DNA of 64,000 nt from Pipra filicauda (Eukaryota; Chordata; Aves; Passeriformes; Pipridae): contig NW_024103874.1 in NCBI RefSeq assembly GCF_003945595.2, positions 1,994,001 to 2,058,000 of the forward strand. The letters run 5' to 3'. Positions 1-11,297 of the stretch are shown here, piece after piece. Numbering within the stretch: position 1 is the first letter of the stretch; each line of letters opens with the position of its first letter. The notes under the pieces were generated by a model. The model worked only from the letters and a program-made list of their open reading frames with translations, was not told where the DNA came from and did no database searches. A program made the translations under genes and the position numbers.

Positions 1-1824
1 CTTCAGGTACTTCAGGATTTCCTTTGAGCCACCTGCCCCCCAGGCAGGGCTGCAGAGAGGACACCCTGCAGAGGAGGTGCCACTCTTCCTCTCTGACCAA
101 GGACTGATCTTAACCACTTCTGTCTCAGATCAGCTCCCAAACAAATCCCTACTGCAACCTGCATTTTTTTTCCATTAAGCCTTTGTCAAATGAGAACAAC
201 ATCGATTTTCTAGGAAAGAGTCTGCTTTCCTTAAACATTTTTGTTATTTCATCACAAAGCAAAGAAACAAGGTCCAAAGAAAGTGAATTATTTTGTGTTC
301 TTTGGCAATTTTTCAGCCAAAATAATTCAAAAGGTTTGGCAGGTTTTGACCTTACAAGAGAAGTCTCATTTTTCCATGTAAAGGAAACCCTTTTCCCAGG
401 TGTTGCTAAACTCATCAGTTAAGTAGCAAATAATTCAGCTGTAAAAGGATAACCAGGGAAAATGTGGGTCTGTTGCTGACTGGGGAAAGTGAGGAAGGAC
501 ATGGAACATACCAAGATATTCACTGCCTTTCAAACCCTGGCATCTCCCATTTTTAGCTTGAGACTCACAAGAAGCTTTCTGCAATTCTGTAACCCTGCCA
601 GACCCCTGCCTCTTTCTTTCATTTGCTCTCTCCCCCTCCTCCTTCCTTCCTTTTCCCACCCACATATTATTTAGTCAGAATGTGACCTAATTACAGTTTG
701 TGCTTATCTGAATGCCCTGCACTCCACCACGGCAGTTAAGGGGGTATCTGAATGAGGATGGACAAAGGATCTTGCTGGAGAGGGAAAGAGGGATTGTTGC
801 ACTTGTTGGAGTAATGAGCAGAATCCCCAGGCAGTACCTCCTTGAGACTTGGATCTAAGGCTGTCACTGCAGGTCTGGAGCTCAGGTTATTGTTTCAGGC
901 AAAGCCAGTCTCTCCTCTGTTAAACTCAGCTGGGTTTTTCCCTGGCCTAATCTTGCCCACACTGAAGCAAGGGGTGATTTTGCTGGAAGCACAGCCGTGC
1001 CCTTTGTTGCTCACCATAATGACAGTGTTTGCTGTGCTTCTGGCCAAGATGCTGAGGAGACACCAGAGAATTTTTTTGTTCTCCCTGTAGTCTCACAGAA
1101 CAAGTTTTACTTTTCTCTTTTTTTACGAGAAAGAAGCAGAGCACAACCCCGGAAAGTGGAGGGAGAAACAAAGCAATCTCTGTGAGCCTCTGGCACGTAG
1201 GAGCAAAAGAGAGGAAATGGGAGGTTAAGAAGGGCAGAGCATCTGCTCACACTGTGCTTGCTCTCTCCTTCCAAACATCAAGCTCTAGAAGGCCAGAGCA
1301 CCAGTTCTGACTGTGAATATCTTGGCTTGTGTCAGGTGCTCTTCCTGCACCCACCTGACTTCAGCTGGATTTTTGCCACTGACTTCCTTGGAAGTAGCAT
1401 CATGCATCAAAACCTGCACTGGTTTAGTCTTACTATTTAAGGATTAATAAAAATGATCCCTAGGACCAACTGGAGAAAATGAACTGAGGAAAACATGAGT
1501 GTAATGTGCTGTCTAACGTGTTTTCCAGCAGCTGGCCCCCAGCAAGCAGCTAAAGGTCTGAGCCCTTCACTCAGTAGCCAAGGGTGCTGTGCTGGTGGGA
1601 AGTCCTGGCCATCACCAAACCCTACAGCAGCCTTGTCATCAGCCCTCTGGAACTCCTGCCAGGTAGGGAAACACCTGCATTTGCACAAAACCTTATTTGT
1701 CACATGGGTCACGTGAATAACCAAGAAAGCACGTCCGTGCTGCATTCACCTCGTGGATCACTCCCCTCATCCAGACCCTGCACGTCTGGGACAGCGTTAT
1801 CCTTACATGTGAAATACTGCTCAG
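1..1824. other. Unique non-coding DNA, no gene recognised
   Basis: Both strands carry only short open frames without recognisable domains. A pyrimidine-rich tract of C, T and short CCTTCC blocks lies at about 599-660. An acceptor-like site ends at 1529 and a donor-like gtaggg follows at 1665, so the segment between could be spliced. However, nothing in its translation is recognisable, and one of its frames stops early. I see no mobile element here. Confidence 0.6.
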
Positions 1825-2055
1825 TGAAAGAATCCCGAGAGCTTTTCACCTCATGGAAATTTAAGGAAACATGAACTGCCCAGAGGAATTTCAGTTTGGA
1901 GTCCTGTGGTGCACCAGAAAGCTGAGTGCACAGAGCTGGAAAAAGTTAAAGAGCAGTTGGAGATGATACAACTGAAACTCATCCCACAGGAAAAAGGGCA
2001 ACAGAGGCCAATGGGAATAAGTGAGGATGTGAAGATTAGCACCAGCAAAATGTAG
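1825..2055 (+). other. Open frame with coiled-coil-like segment, unknown, no ATG start
   Basis: One frame is open for 76 codons, from just after a TGA at 1822-1824 to the TAG at 2053-2055. It has no plausible initiating ATG. The middle part (from 1921) reads AECTELEKVKEQLEMIQLKL, rich in Leu, Glu and Lys with roughly heptad spacing, as in a coiled coil. A related-looking DNA string, ctagagcaagttaaaagaac, occurs about 200 bases downstream near 2133. I do not recognise a family. It could be an internal exon, a decayed pseudogene fragment or chance. Purine-rich DNA by itself tends to give Glu/Lys-rich frames. Confidence 0.2.
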
Positions 2056-2401
2056 AAGTCTTTCAAACATAAACAGTCTGGGAAAGAGGCAGAGTAGGGA
2101 GAGCTTGTCTTAAAAAAAAACCACAACCCAAGGCTAGAGCAAGTTAAAAGAACAGTTAGAAGAGGAAAACAGATAGAAAACAGATAAATAACAGGCCTGT
2201 ATTGTGCAAAAGCTCTATTTTTGCAAGCTAAGGGTAAGAGAGAATGGTTTGTGTGCAAAATAAAAGAGGTGGGGAGGAAAATTAGGAAAAACTGTGAAAC
2301 ATTTCCCTCAGAAACACAGGAGACCCCTGTCAGCCTAAGAGGGAGTGACCTCAGGAGGCCTCCAAGGACAGACCAGTGTCACCTTGTTCTTGTCTTTACA
2401 G

Positions 2402-2535
2402 CACAGGAGGACCCAGAGTGCTCATGTATCTCCCCCGGCATGGCAGCAGCACAGTGGGGAGATGCACAGAACCCCCCCTGGGAGGAGAGCCCGGGTGACC
2501 CGTTATCCCACCACGGCTCTGGGAATTCCCAGTGG
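2402..2535 (+). other. Splice-bracketed open segment, candidate exon
   Basis: The segment follows a pyrimidine-rich acceptor (ttgttcttgtctttacag, ending at 2401) and ends at a donor-like gtaaaa (2536). It is 134 bases long and open in two plus-strand frames. One frame contains CSCISPGMAAAQWGDAQNPP, which I do not recognise. The two open frames reflect local GC richness and so say little about coding. This is a weak candidate for a coding or non-coding exon. Confidence 0.15.
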
Positions 2536-5500
2536 GTAAAAGCAGGAGAGCCTCAGGCCTGACCTGGCCATCAAAGCTGTTCCTGAAGAGATGGGAAACA
2601 TCTGCGTGGTAGAGACAGTAGTTTACAGGGATATCTGCCCGGATGCAATTTGAGACATATTAAATGCTGTTTGTCAGGTTTAGTGTGACAGTCTAATCTA
2701 TTATGTGAGTCAGGATGGCTTTATTGGTGAAAGATGACTTGGCTGTAGAAAGCTTGGGAGTTTCCATCTCCACAGCTGCCATGACAAAATGGGAGAAATG
2801 CAGTAGACAGGAAATAATAAGGGCTCAATTCTGCCTTCTCTGATATTTATGCAGTTGAGCTGAAATCCGCAGACTCTTTGTATCCCGTAAAATGTTTGGG
2901 GTTTTTCCCCCAGTAATCCTTCCATAGGCTGACATGGAGTTACCTCTCTCATCCCAATGAAGTGCGAGGAGAACTTTGTTCACTGATCTGTTATGAACAT
3001 GTAAACAAGAGAAGAATTTGGCTGGTGGCCTTTTTGAAGGCATTTTGTATTACACTTTATTGGAAAGAATCATGAGTTGAAGAGAATTATTATGCTTTAG
3101 GGAATTAAGTCTTTCAACACACAAGTGTTGTCTAAGAAACTGGAATTAACTGCAGCACAAAGTCTTTATGGCCAGAAGGGGTATGTCCCAGCCACCCTCA
3201 GCCACAGCATCTGTGCTGGGGCTTTACAGGCTCTTGAAGTCTGTGGGAAGGTTCCCACTGACGTCACTGAGTTTTGGATCCCTTCCAACAGACATCTTTT
3301 ACCTTTCCAGCTAGGTAAAATCAGGAAAAGTTTTGCATTCCATGAATTCTCACAGATTGCATAAAGTGACACCACAAATCCTGAGATAACCTCATCTGTT
3401 ATCAAAGGTTATTAAAGGGGTTGCAGAGATACCCCTTCAGAACAGGTTAAATGAGAATAGGAAATGAAGATGTTTGTCTCTGCTGACAGCACTGGCACTG
3501 CAGATTTGAAGACAGGAACAACAGCATCAGGGATGTTCTGGTCTTTTAGGAGAATGAGATACAAAACCGAAAGTGCTGCTTTCCTGGGACAATGATCTAA
3601 ACCAGAAAGGGTTTGTTAAATTAATCAGCCATTCAACATGATGGTCAAGAGAGGGACATTTAGAAGGCTATAATATGAAAATATTTGAAACTGTCTGTCC
3701 AGTCTATGGCAGTTATAAAATCAAGAAATAAGAAGGATGTGATAAGAATGAGACAGAAAAGGAAGCTGGGGAATAATTTGGTTGCCATTTACAAGGTTCT
3801 GATTCACTCTTCTGGAGTAGATCCTTGCACAGTGAGACAATCCAGGGAGATGTTCTCTGTGTTTTGTCATGTGCCATTTATAGAACACAGGAGATGGTGG
3901 TTAAGCTCCTAGAAATGCCAGCACATGGAATCACTTGTCATGAGCTGAACCATCGTCCTTCTTCTCTCCACCTTGGCTTGCAGTGGAGAGCAAACAGAAA
4001 ATACAGTGAACAGAGTGACTTTCCTCAGCCTCGGGAAGGAAGCAGAAGGTGCTGGATTAAACAAACATCTGCCCTGGAGAAGAGCAAACAATGTGCTTGT
4101 CTAGTAAACTGAGCAAACAGGGCTTGGAAGTCAGAGAGAGGGGAGGATGAGACAGAGGAAGCCAAGATGACCATTTTGCCAAATGACTTCTTTTCATGCC
4201 CCAGCAGTCACTGCTGTAATTATGAGGCTCTCTGGGGAGCTGAGCAGACTCAATCTTCATTGCTTTAGAACATTGCCAGTAAGATACAAAAATTGCTAAC
4301 ACAGTGAAAACATTCATATGCAATGGAGTTTGGTTTTTTGTTTGTTTGGTTGGGTTTTTTAACCAGCAAAATGTCTATTATGCAAAAGAAAAAAATCCAC
4401 TGTACATTCTTTCCTCTCACAGATTTCATGCACATCAAAAGGGCCAAATTAGCAATGGCAGGAACTGATGCTGGGTGTTCATTCAAAGCAAGGCACAGGC
4501 ATTGACAGGGCATCTTCTCCCGCTGCCACAACTCCACCCTGCCAGGAATGGCACCTCAGAGATCAGTAGATCAGTGACTCCTCAGGGACCTCCAGGCGAG
4601 GTCACAGTAAGTGTCGGTGTGTGAGCAAAAGACTGGGAGGGACACTGAGGACACCTCACCACTAGAAATGGGTTAGAGACCATTATTGCAAGAAGCCTTG
4701 AGACCAGGAACACTTGATCACACATTCTGTGCTCGTGTGGGACCCCCAGTTAAGGAATTACACACACACACAGAATCTGAAAGGTCTGCCCAGGGCTGCA
4801 TTAGCTGTGTTCTCTGCCAGGGCTGTGGCACCTCAGGCAGGTTTGCACCTTCGTAAGATGGTGGAGAGAGCAGCCCCTCACTCTCCACCCTGGAGAGGTT
4901 CCTTCTCCCTTGACCTTTGATGGATACAGACTGAATAGATTACTCAGGATAAACCCTCAGCCAGGGACCTGTTTCAGAGCAGGGCAGGCTCTCGGTGCTC
5001 AGAGAAACCGAATTCCCCCAGCCCTTCCCTCTCTTCTTCAAAACCACTTCTGTGTTGGGTCACAGCTTCTTCTCTTCTGTCTTCAACTTTCGTGAGAATT
5101 TGTGCCTTATTTTGTACCAAGGAGCTCTAAATATGGATGTTTAAATCAGTTTTCAGCCCTGAACCTCGGCTCTCAATAGATGGTGGCAAGTGCTGAACAT
5201 ATGGCTCCCATGTGCCATGTTCCTGATCCCTGCACAGCTCCATATAAGGTGCAGTTTGAGACAGAACATTCATTCACGGGTGGCAAGAAGCAACCACTGA
5301 CCCCACAGACACTGAAGGAAAGAAACTAAACTTGGAATTTCCTGCTTTTATTAAATTTTCTCCCCTTTCCTTTTTTTTTTTTTCTTTTTGCCTCGCAATT
5401 ATTTTTCCACCACTCTTCTATTAGAACAACGTTTCTTTTCCTATGTAAAAAGCAAGGCTGGGCCTTCAGTCATTGCCCTTGTTCTTCAGGAGACAGGAAT

Positions 5501-8500
5501 GTGTGCATTTTACTGAGACAATGAAATCAGTTAACTATCAAAATGTGTGTAAGGCTTTTCCCAAGCCTTTTCCCAGCACCTTCAGTGCTGACAATAACCC
5601 AACAGCCACTTCCTTTGACTCCCATGACTCCCAGAGCTTTTGTAGTCATTTGGATGTCACACTTCAACAATTTAAATTTATGAGATGTAGGGGTTTATTT
5701 CTTGGCTCCCTTGCTTCAGGAAACCTGTGCAGGCACTGAGAGAAGAACAAAATTTGCAACTTTGCTGGGGAAAAAGAAGCAGCACGATAAACTAGTGGCT
5801 GATTTAAGATATTCCAGTCACACAGCCTTTGGTGGAGCAGACCCAGTGCATGACAACAAAAGGAGAATTTCATTTTGTTTTTGAAATGCTGTTATTACAT
5901 TCAGGAAATTTGCAAAGGCACCTTGACAGAAAATGATCAAATATCTGAACTTCCAGTGCAACAACATTTACTTAGTAAATGACATTTTAATGCAGAAAGT
6001 CAAATTTGCATACTAATTAAAATTTTTCTTTAAAACATTTAGACTTTTTGGCCTTCCCACCTACCCACAGTGACAGAGATTAAAAGATTTTTTTATTAAG
6101 TCCTGTCAAACAAAACACACTTTTGTAAAGTGCTACAGTACAAAGTATCACTTTTAACCTATTTTCCAGTCAGTCAGAATTGAGGCAGTGGAAGCATTTC
6201 CAAATGCTCCTTGATCTCAGAAATCAGAAAGGCAGAGACAGGGGGAAAACTCACTAAATTTATACACTGGGGGGAAACAGCTTCAGGTACTGCATGCTGG
6301 GGAATAAAATAAAAAGACATTACACCTGTAAAACTACCCTGGTGCTTTTCTAAGAGATTTATAGAGGTGCTGCAAGTCAGAGTAACACTTCAGCAGGGCT
6401 AGAGGGTGATGTGGGTAAAGCAGGCAATAAATAGTGTCAGGTGGCAGAATGAGGATGGAACATCAGAGTGGAGCAGGGGGAAGAGCTGAGCAGCTCCCTC
6501 AGCCTCTGCTCTTCCCAAGCAGGGTACTGTGAGTAAAGCAGGAGGAGGAGCAGGAGGAATGCAGCCAGCCTGCAGCCTTGGTTTGAGGTTGCCTTTCTTT
6601 AAAAAATCAACCACTGAAGCCAAATTCCTCCTATAATAATTTCCTGGCCAAGCAGTTTCTTACAGTGAAATGAGCATTTATCTTTTAGTGGAAACAACAA
6701 TATTTCAGGAGGATCAAGACAAACTTGTTGCACCATTTTTTCCAATCTCCTCTTTGTATGTGCCTGTTACCAGCAATAACTTCCTAAGATGTGGCCTCCC
6801 ACAAACCACGAGGATCACTACAAACAGACAAGCAATTCTCCTGAGCTTCAGTTGTTTTTCACTCTTCTGTGAAGCCAAGAACTGAACGCTTTGCCTCTGT
6901 TCTGCGTGACACGACAACTTCGACGCTCTTCAAAGCTGTTTTCTTTGAGGATTTATATTAATTTCTGTGTATGATCAGAGTTGTTCTCTGTGTGAGCAAG
7001 ACCAGGTTTACACCAAGTACTGGGCTGCTCTGGAAAGGCTCAGAGACAGCACAGGGCACAGTGTGCCACACAGAGGGCGAGGACCACGGCTCCAGTGGGC
7101 TATGACACAGGACAGAGGGAAGGCCCTGCTCTGTGCCTGTGTGGCTCCTCTGCCTGGTGTCAGCTCCACCCCAGGGACTGGATGTGTCCCTGGGCTCAGC
7201 CCCACAACACACACAGGGGGTTCAGTGCCCACGTGGCCTCCCCGGCTCCCACAGCCACCCCACTGCACTCGTGTTTCGCTGCAGTGAGAGGAAGTTTTAC
7301 ATCTCACAGGTTCCCTCTGTAGTAAAAATGTGCCTGTAACATGTTCCTGTACCAGTTTGGGAATTTTGCAGGCTCTGCTGATGGGACAATTTCAAAGACA
7401 CCTGGGAGGCAGATCCTACAAATGCTGAAAAGCTGCAAACATTTAACCACTGGACTATTACGTGAACATCAGGCAGGACCCAGCACACCGTGTGCATCCC
7501 AGAGCTGCACAGACTGACTTCCCTGGACCTTCAGGATAAAATGATGATCCTATTGTCTTTTTTCCCACGGACATTTAAGCCACCTTTTACTGCTCTGCTC
7601 TGAGGGTTTCCCCACACAAATGGTGTCTTGCAGTGGTACAAACAGGGCAGCTCCCACCACATGAGATTAATGACCTCCTGGGGAAGAACAGAACTAACCA
7701 GCCAGCCAGGGCCAACTTCTGTCACCACTTAAACTCCTCTTTTCGTCCCATGTCTTATACCTGGGTTATGTGCAGAAAAAAGGGCCATTCTAGATCTGGA
7801 ATAGGAGTAATTTCTGATTCCCACCCCTACCAAACAGCCTGGCCTTTGCACCACCATCCTCTGCACAAACACCTCAAGCAGGTGTTCTTAGAGAAAGGGA
7901 AAATTCTACACAACATAAGGCACTTTGCAATTTGTGTAAGGGCTTCCACAAAAGGAGTTCCAGTGACACAAATAATTCATTGAAAGTTATAACTCTGAAG
8001 GCAAATTATACCCACAGAATGTACCATCACAACCCAGTCCTTAGCTCAAAACACAAACCAGTTCTCTGCTGGTGCTCCTTCTTTGCTGCAGCTCGAGCTC
8101 TTGACCAACAGACTGGGCTTTGTCTCCCCGGAATGAGGAGTAACCAATGGCTTTCTTTAATGTCTTTTTCTGCAAAGTTCTAAATATTCCATTTAAAGGG
8201 CCAATAATCTGCACATCCTGAAAAATGCTCCAATAGTTTCACTTGAAACCCTTACTCTGCCTGGTTTTTCCCTTCTTTCTTCTTCCTATGGATCCAGAGC
8301 TCTGACAGGATACTTCCAACACAAGCACCTGTTTTGCCATTTTCCTTCCACACAGCTCAGCAGCTCATTGGAAGTAGTTATTCCTTTGCTCTTCCTCTCT
8401 CTCCTCCTTATTTCCACCCTACAAATTTAACAAAGCAATATCCTCCACCCTTTGGGGACAGTTTTCTGTCTGCAGGGGACTGTAACAACTTGTTTATTTT

Positions 8501-8789
8501 AACCCTTTAAACCCCAACATTTTCTCACGATGTTCTGGCACATCTTCAGCTGCAAGGAGAGCAGGAGCAACAATGGAAACAGGGGAAAATGGAAAACTCT
8601 CATTTTCCTCTTTGAGAAAGAGCCCCTTTAAAACAGAGGGAGAGAGGAACTTTGCAAATGCTCCCAAAATGTTGGTACTTTATTTCCAGGCAGGGCAATG
8701 TTTGTAACTTTGCTGTCTCCTGAGGGGACTCCAACATCAAGATCAGAGAGTCTGATGATCAGCTGCAGCAGGGCTTGTACAACCCCAGG

Positions 8790-9060
8790 GCCCCAAATCT
8801 TAATTATATCTGCAACTGTTTACAGCTTATAATTATTGATGTTAATTTACTGAGGGATGTCACACTTCTAGCCTCAAGTTATGGTTTTGGCACGTTAATC
8901 CATTTGCACACAGACTATTGCTTCTGATTGTACAGACTGAAATTAAAAGGTATTTTTCATTTTAATTTCATTTGATTTTGCCATGTTCTATATGATTTTT
9001 TTTTTTAAAAAGTAATTTGACTATTTCTAGCAATGTCATAAATATTGTTTAAATAAAGCT
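8790..9060. promoter_or_regulatory. AT-rich, TAAT-rich block, possible conserved non-coding element
   Basis: This block is dense in homeodomain-type cores (taattat, gttaattta, gttaatcc, attaaaagg, tttaatttc) and contains an oligo-T/oligo-A boundary near 9000. Such blocks are typical of vertebrate conserved non-coding DNA, but they also arise by chance in AT-rich sequence. No target gene is visible. The call is an inference from composition only. Confidence 0.2.
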
Positions 9061-10070
9061 CAGCCTCCCACAAGCTTCCCACTGCCCCAAGAGCAACAGG
9101 ATGTCGGAGGCTGTGAAGGACAGCAGAGCAACCCACACTTTCCTAAGGTCCTAAATTCAGTGAAATGATGACCATCTGACAGCAAAACCAAATCATGAAG
9201 TTAATATTGCTGAGCTTTATTGCCCAAGAGCTCTGTCCTGCCAGTACTCACTGCACTCTCAATGTAAACTGGAGCATTTACAGAAGTTTTAATGGGATCA
9301 ATATTAATTATTTGTAGGCCATAGCTTTGCAATATTATGATACCTTTTTGTGGCTAAGAACTCAGAATAGGAGGAGCCAGAGATACTTTTTTTTTCTCTA
9401 CTCAGTTTTAGGTTTAATCTTGTCCAGTGAAAAAAGTTCCCTTTCTCCTCTGACTCCCTACCTTCTCCAGTTAATAAATGTGTATTAATATCAATTGATA
9501 TTATTTTTTCAGAAGTAATTCATTAAAGCTTCAGCTTACATGTACATAGTTCTAATTCATGCCTTCTCCTAGATCATGTCCTTAAAAAAGGACAGTTACA
9601 ACTCAAATAGTTATTTAAAAAAAAAAAAAGACCAAACAAAAAACAACAGGAAAACATGCAATAACTTAAAGAAATCTCCCTGATAACTCAAGTGAAATCC
9701 AAGATCTTGAACAAGCAATCCCATCTTCCTCCATAAGTGGATACCACAATTTGAGATACTCTGACTGAAAAAAAACCCTCAGTAAAACCAGTGCTCTGGG
9801 ACCAGAATTTTATTTGTTGCTGCTGCTTCATCATCCTGAGGCCAAACCCTTTCTCTGTTCCTGCTCCCAGATGTGACAGCAGAGGAGTTTGTACAAATAC
9901 CACACAGGAGGAAGGAATATTCTTCTAGAAGGAATTCTAATTTTTCAGGTCCTCTGGGAGCCCATGACGTGTCTGAGCTGCTTCAGCCAGTTCCACACAT
10001 CAATCCAGGGGGAAGAACAACATTCCTGATGGTTCTGCTCCCAAACACTCATCAGAGAAACCCCCATATA

Positions 10071-10315
10071 GAGCTCCTACTCTTATAGGGTATAATATAG
10101 GGCTCCTACTCTTATAGGGTATAATATAGGGCTCCTACTCTTATAGGGTATAATATAGGGCTCCTACTCTTATAGGGTATAATATAGGGCTCCTGCTCTT
10201 ATAGGGTATAATATAGGGCTCCTACTCTTATAGGGTATAATATAGGGCTCCTACTCTTATAGGGTATAATATAGGGCTCCTACTCTTATAGGGTATAATA
10301 TAGGGCTCCTACTCT
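10071..10315. repeat. 29-bp minisatellite, about 8.4 copies
   Basis: A 29-base unit repeats head to tail without spacers. Units start at 10071, 10100, 10129, 10158, 10187, 10216, 10245, 10274 and 10303, the last being a 13-base partial copy. Each unit begins gggctcctactcttataggg and ends in an AT-rich tataatata. The copies are nearly identical. The first has A at 10072 instead of G, and the fifth has G at 10195 instead of A. Such low divergence suggests recent expansion or ongoing homogenisation. Flanking DNA is unrelated apart from catata just before the first unit, which matches the unit's 3' end. 29 is not a multiple of 3, so a repeated peptide is not expected. Confidence 0.98.
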
Positions 10316-11220
10316 AAAATCACAGCAATTCTCTGCAGGAAACCAGCTGAGTAAGAAGAAGGATAATGTTCATAAACCAAGGTATTGAATACAAGTCAAA
10401 GGAAATATTCCTGCCACATAGAAGCAGTGGAGAGCACAAGCTTATTGCACACTCCTGCTTCTCTTATCAGCTAATTCTAAGCTGATGTGATAGTAATGCA
10501 AGGCACAGGAGAGGGCAGACAACGGCAGGGGAATGTGGGGGCTTTTTATCCTGTCTGGAGGATTAGAGAATCTCAGTGCTAAGAGGTTTTTTATCTGGCA
10601 GTACTCACAGCTGAAGACATAAGATATCTCTAGAGCAGGCAAAACAAAGCTATCCTTAAGAATATGGCACTGGGCCTGTCCTGCCTACCCCAGCAGCAGA
10701 GACGTTTCACTGTGTGCTCATGGAGTCATTAGAAAGCCCACCTAACTTTGAATCAGAGTTTGGAACAGCAAATTCATTTATTCTGTGCCCCTTTTTTGTT
10801 TGCACCATGACAAAGCCAATCAGCAATAGATTCTCATCAAGTTTTTTTAAGCCTGATTTTCCTTGCTAGTGGAATCCTGAGTTGTGGCAGTCGGTGTATC
10901 CAGAACAGCTCCCTCACATGGAGGCACAGATGGAGACGTGTCTGCATTGCATCAACTTCATCTCTCTGACTTCTCACAATGCTACAGGAACAGTTTATTC
11001 CATAATATAATATTCCATGATACTTGGCACTTGCTCAAGCAGCAGCTTTGTCATTCCCAGGTGTTGGTGGACTGTGAAGCCCTCTGAGCTGGGGATTCTG
11101 GGGGTCACTGAGGGGTGAACTGAGGCACAAATCAGTTCCATGGTTCAACCTGTGGTCATTAGGAAGGATTGGAAGTGAATCTGGGACTCAGAGCTGTCAT
11201 GCTTTTATCTTTCATGCCAG

Positions 11221-11297
11221 GAATCTTTCCACCGAGGAACAGGCCCACGGAAGAGGAGAAGGAAGGGGAACATGCAGAAGTGCAGCCTGCAAAAATG
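11221..11297 (+). other. Splice-bracketed open segment, candidate exon
   Basis: The segment lies between an acceptor-like ...tttcatgccag (ends 11220) and a strong donor, aaaatg|gtaagaa (11298). It is 77 bases and open in the frame encoding NRPTEEEKEGEHAEVQPAKM, an acidic and basic mixture typical of disordered protein. The same frame is open from 11169 to 11435 without a stop. I do not recognise the peptide, and no partner exons can be chained to it in this window with confidence. It may be a real exon, a lncRNA exon or chance. Confidence 0.2.

Larger units (their letters stand above)
2056..10070. other. Unique non-coding DNA, no gene recognised
   Basis: No open frame in this stretch shows a recognisable domain. 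Low-complexity spots are a short CA run (4761-4772), a T run (5371-5383) and an A run (9617-9629). An AT-rich block at about 8790-9060 has many TAAT cores and is described separately. A splice-bracketed candidate exon at 2402-2535 is also listed separately. I could not assign the rest to any repeat family by eye. Old, diverged repeats would be missed without a repeat-library search. Confidence 0.55.

Noticed and set aside
1530..1664. Possible exon between ttttccag and gtaggg
   Set aside because: The donor is weak and the open frame is explained by GC-rich composition.
10087..10100. TATAAT strings resembling bacterial -10 boxes or TATA boxes in each minisatellite unit
   Set aside because: They are part of the repeat unit in a eukaryotic genome, with no transcribed gene following.
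10071..10315. CRISPR-like direct repeats of 29 bases
   Set aside because: There are no spacers between units; they are head-to-tail copies, and the window is avian nuclear DNA.
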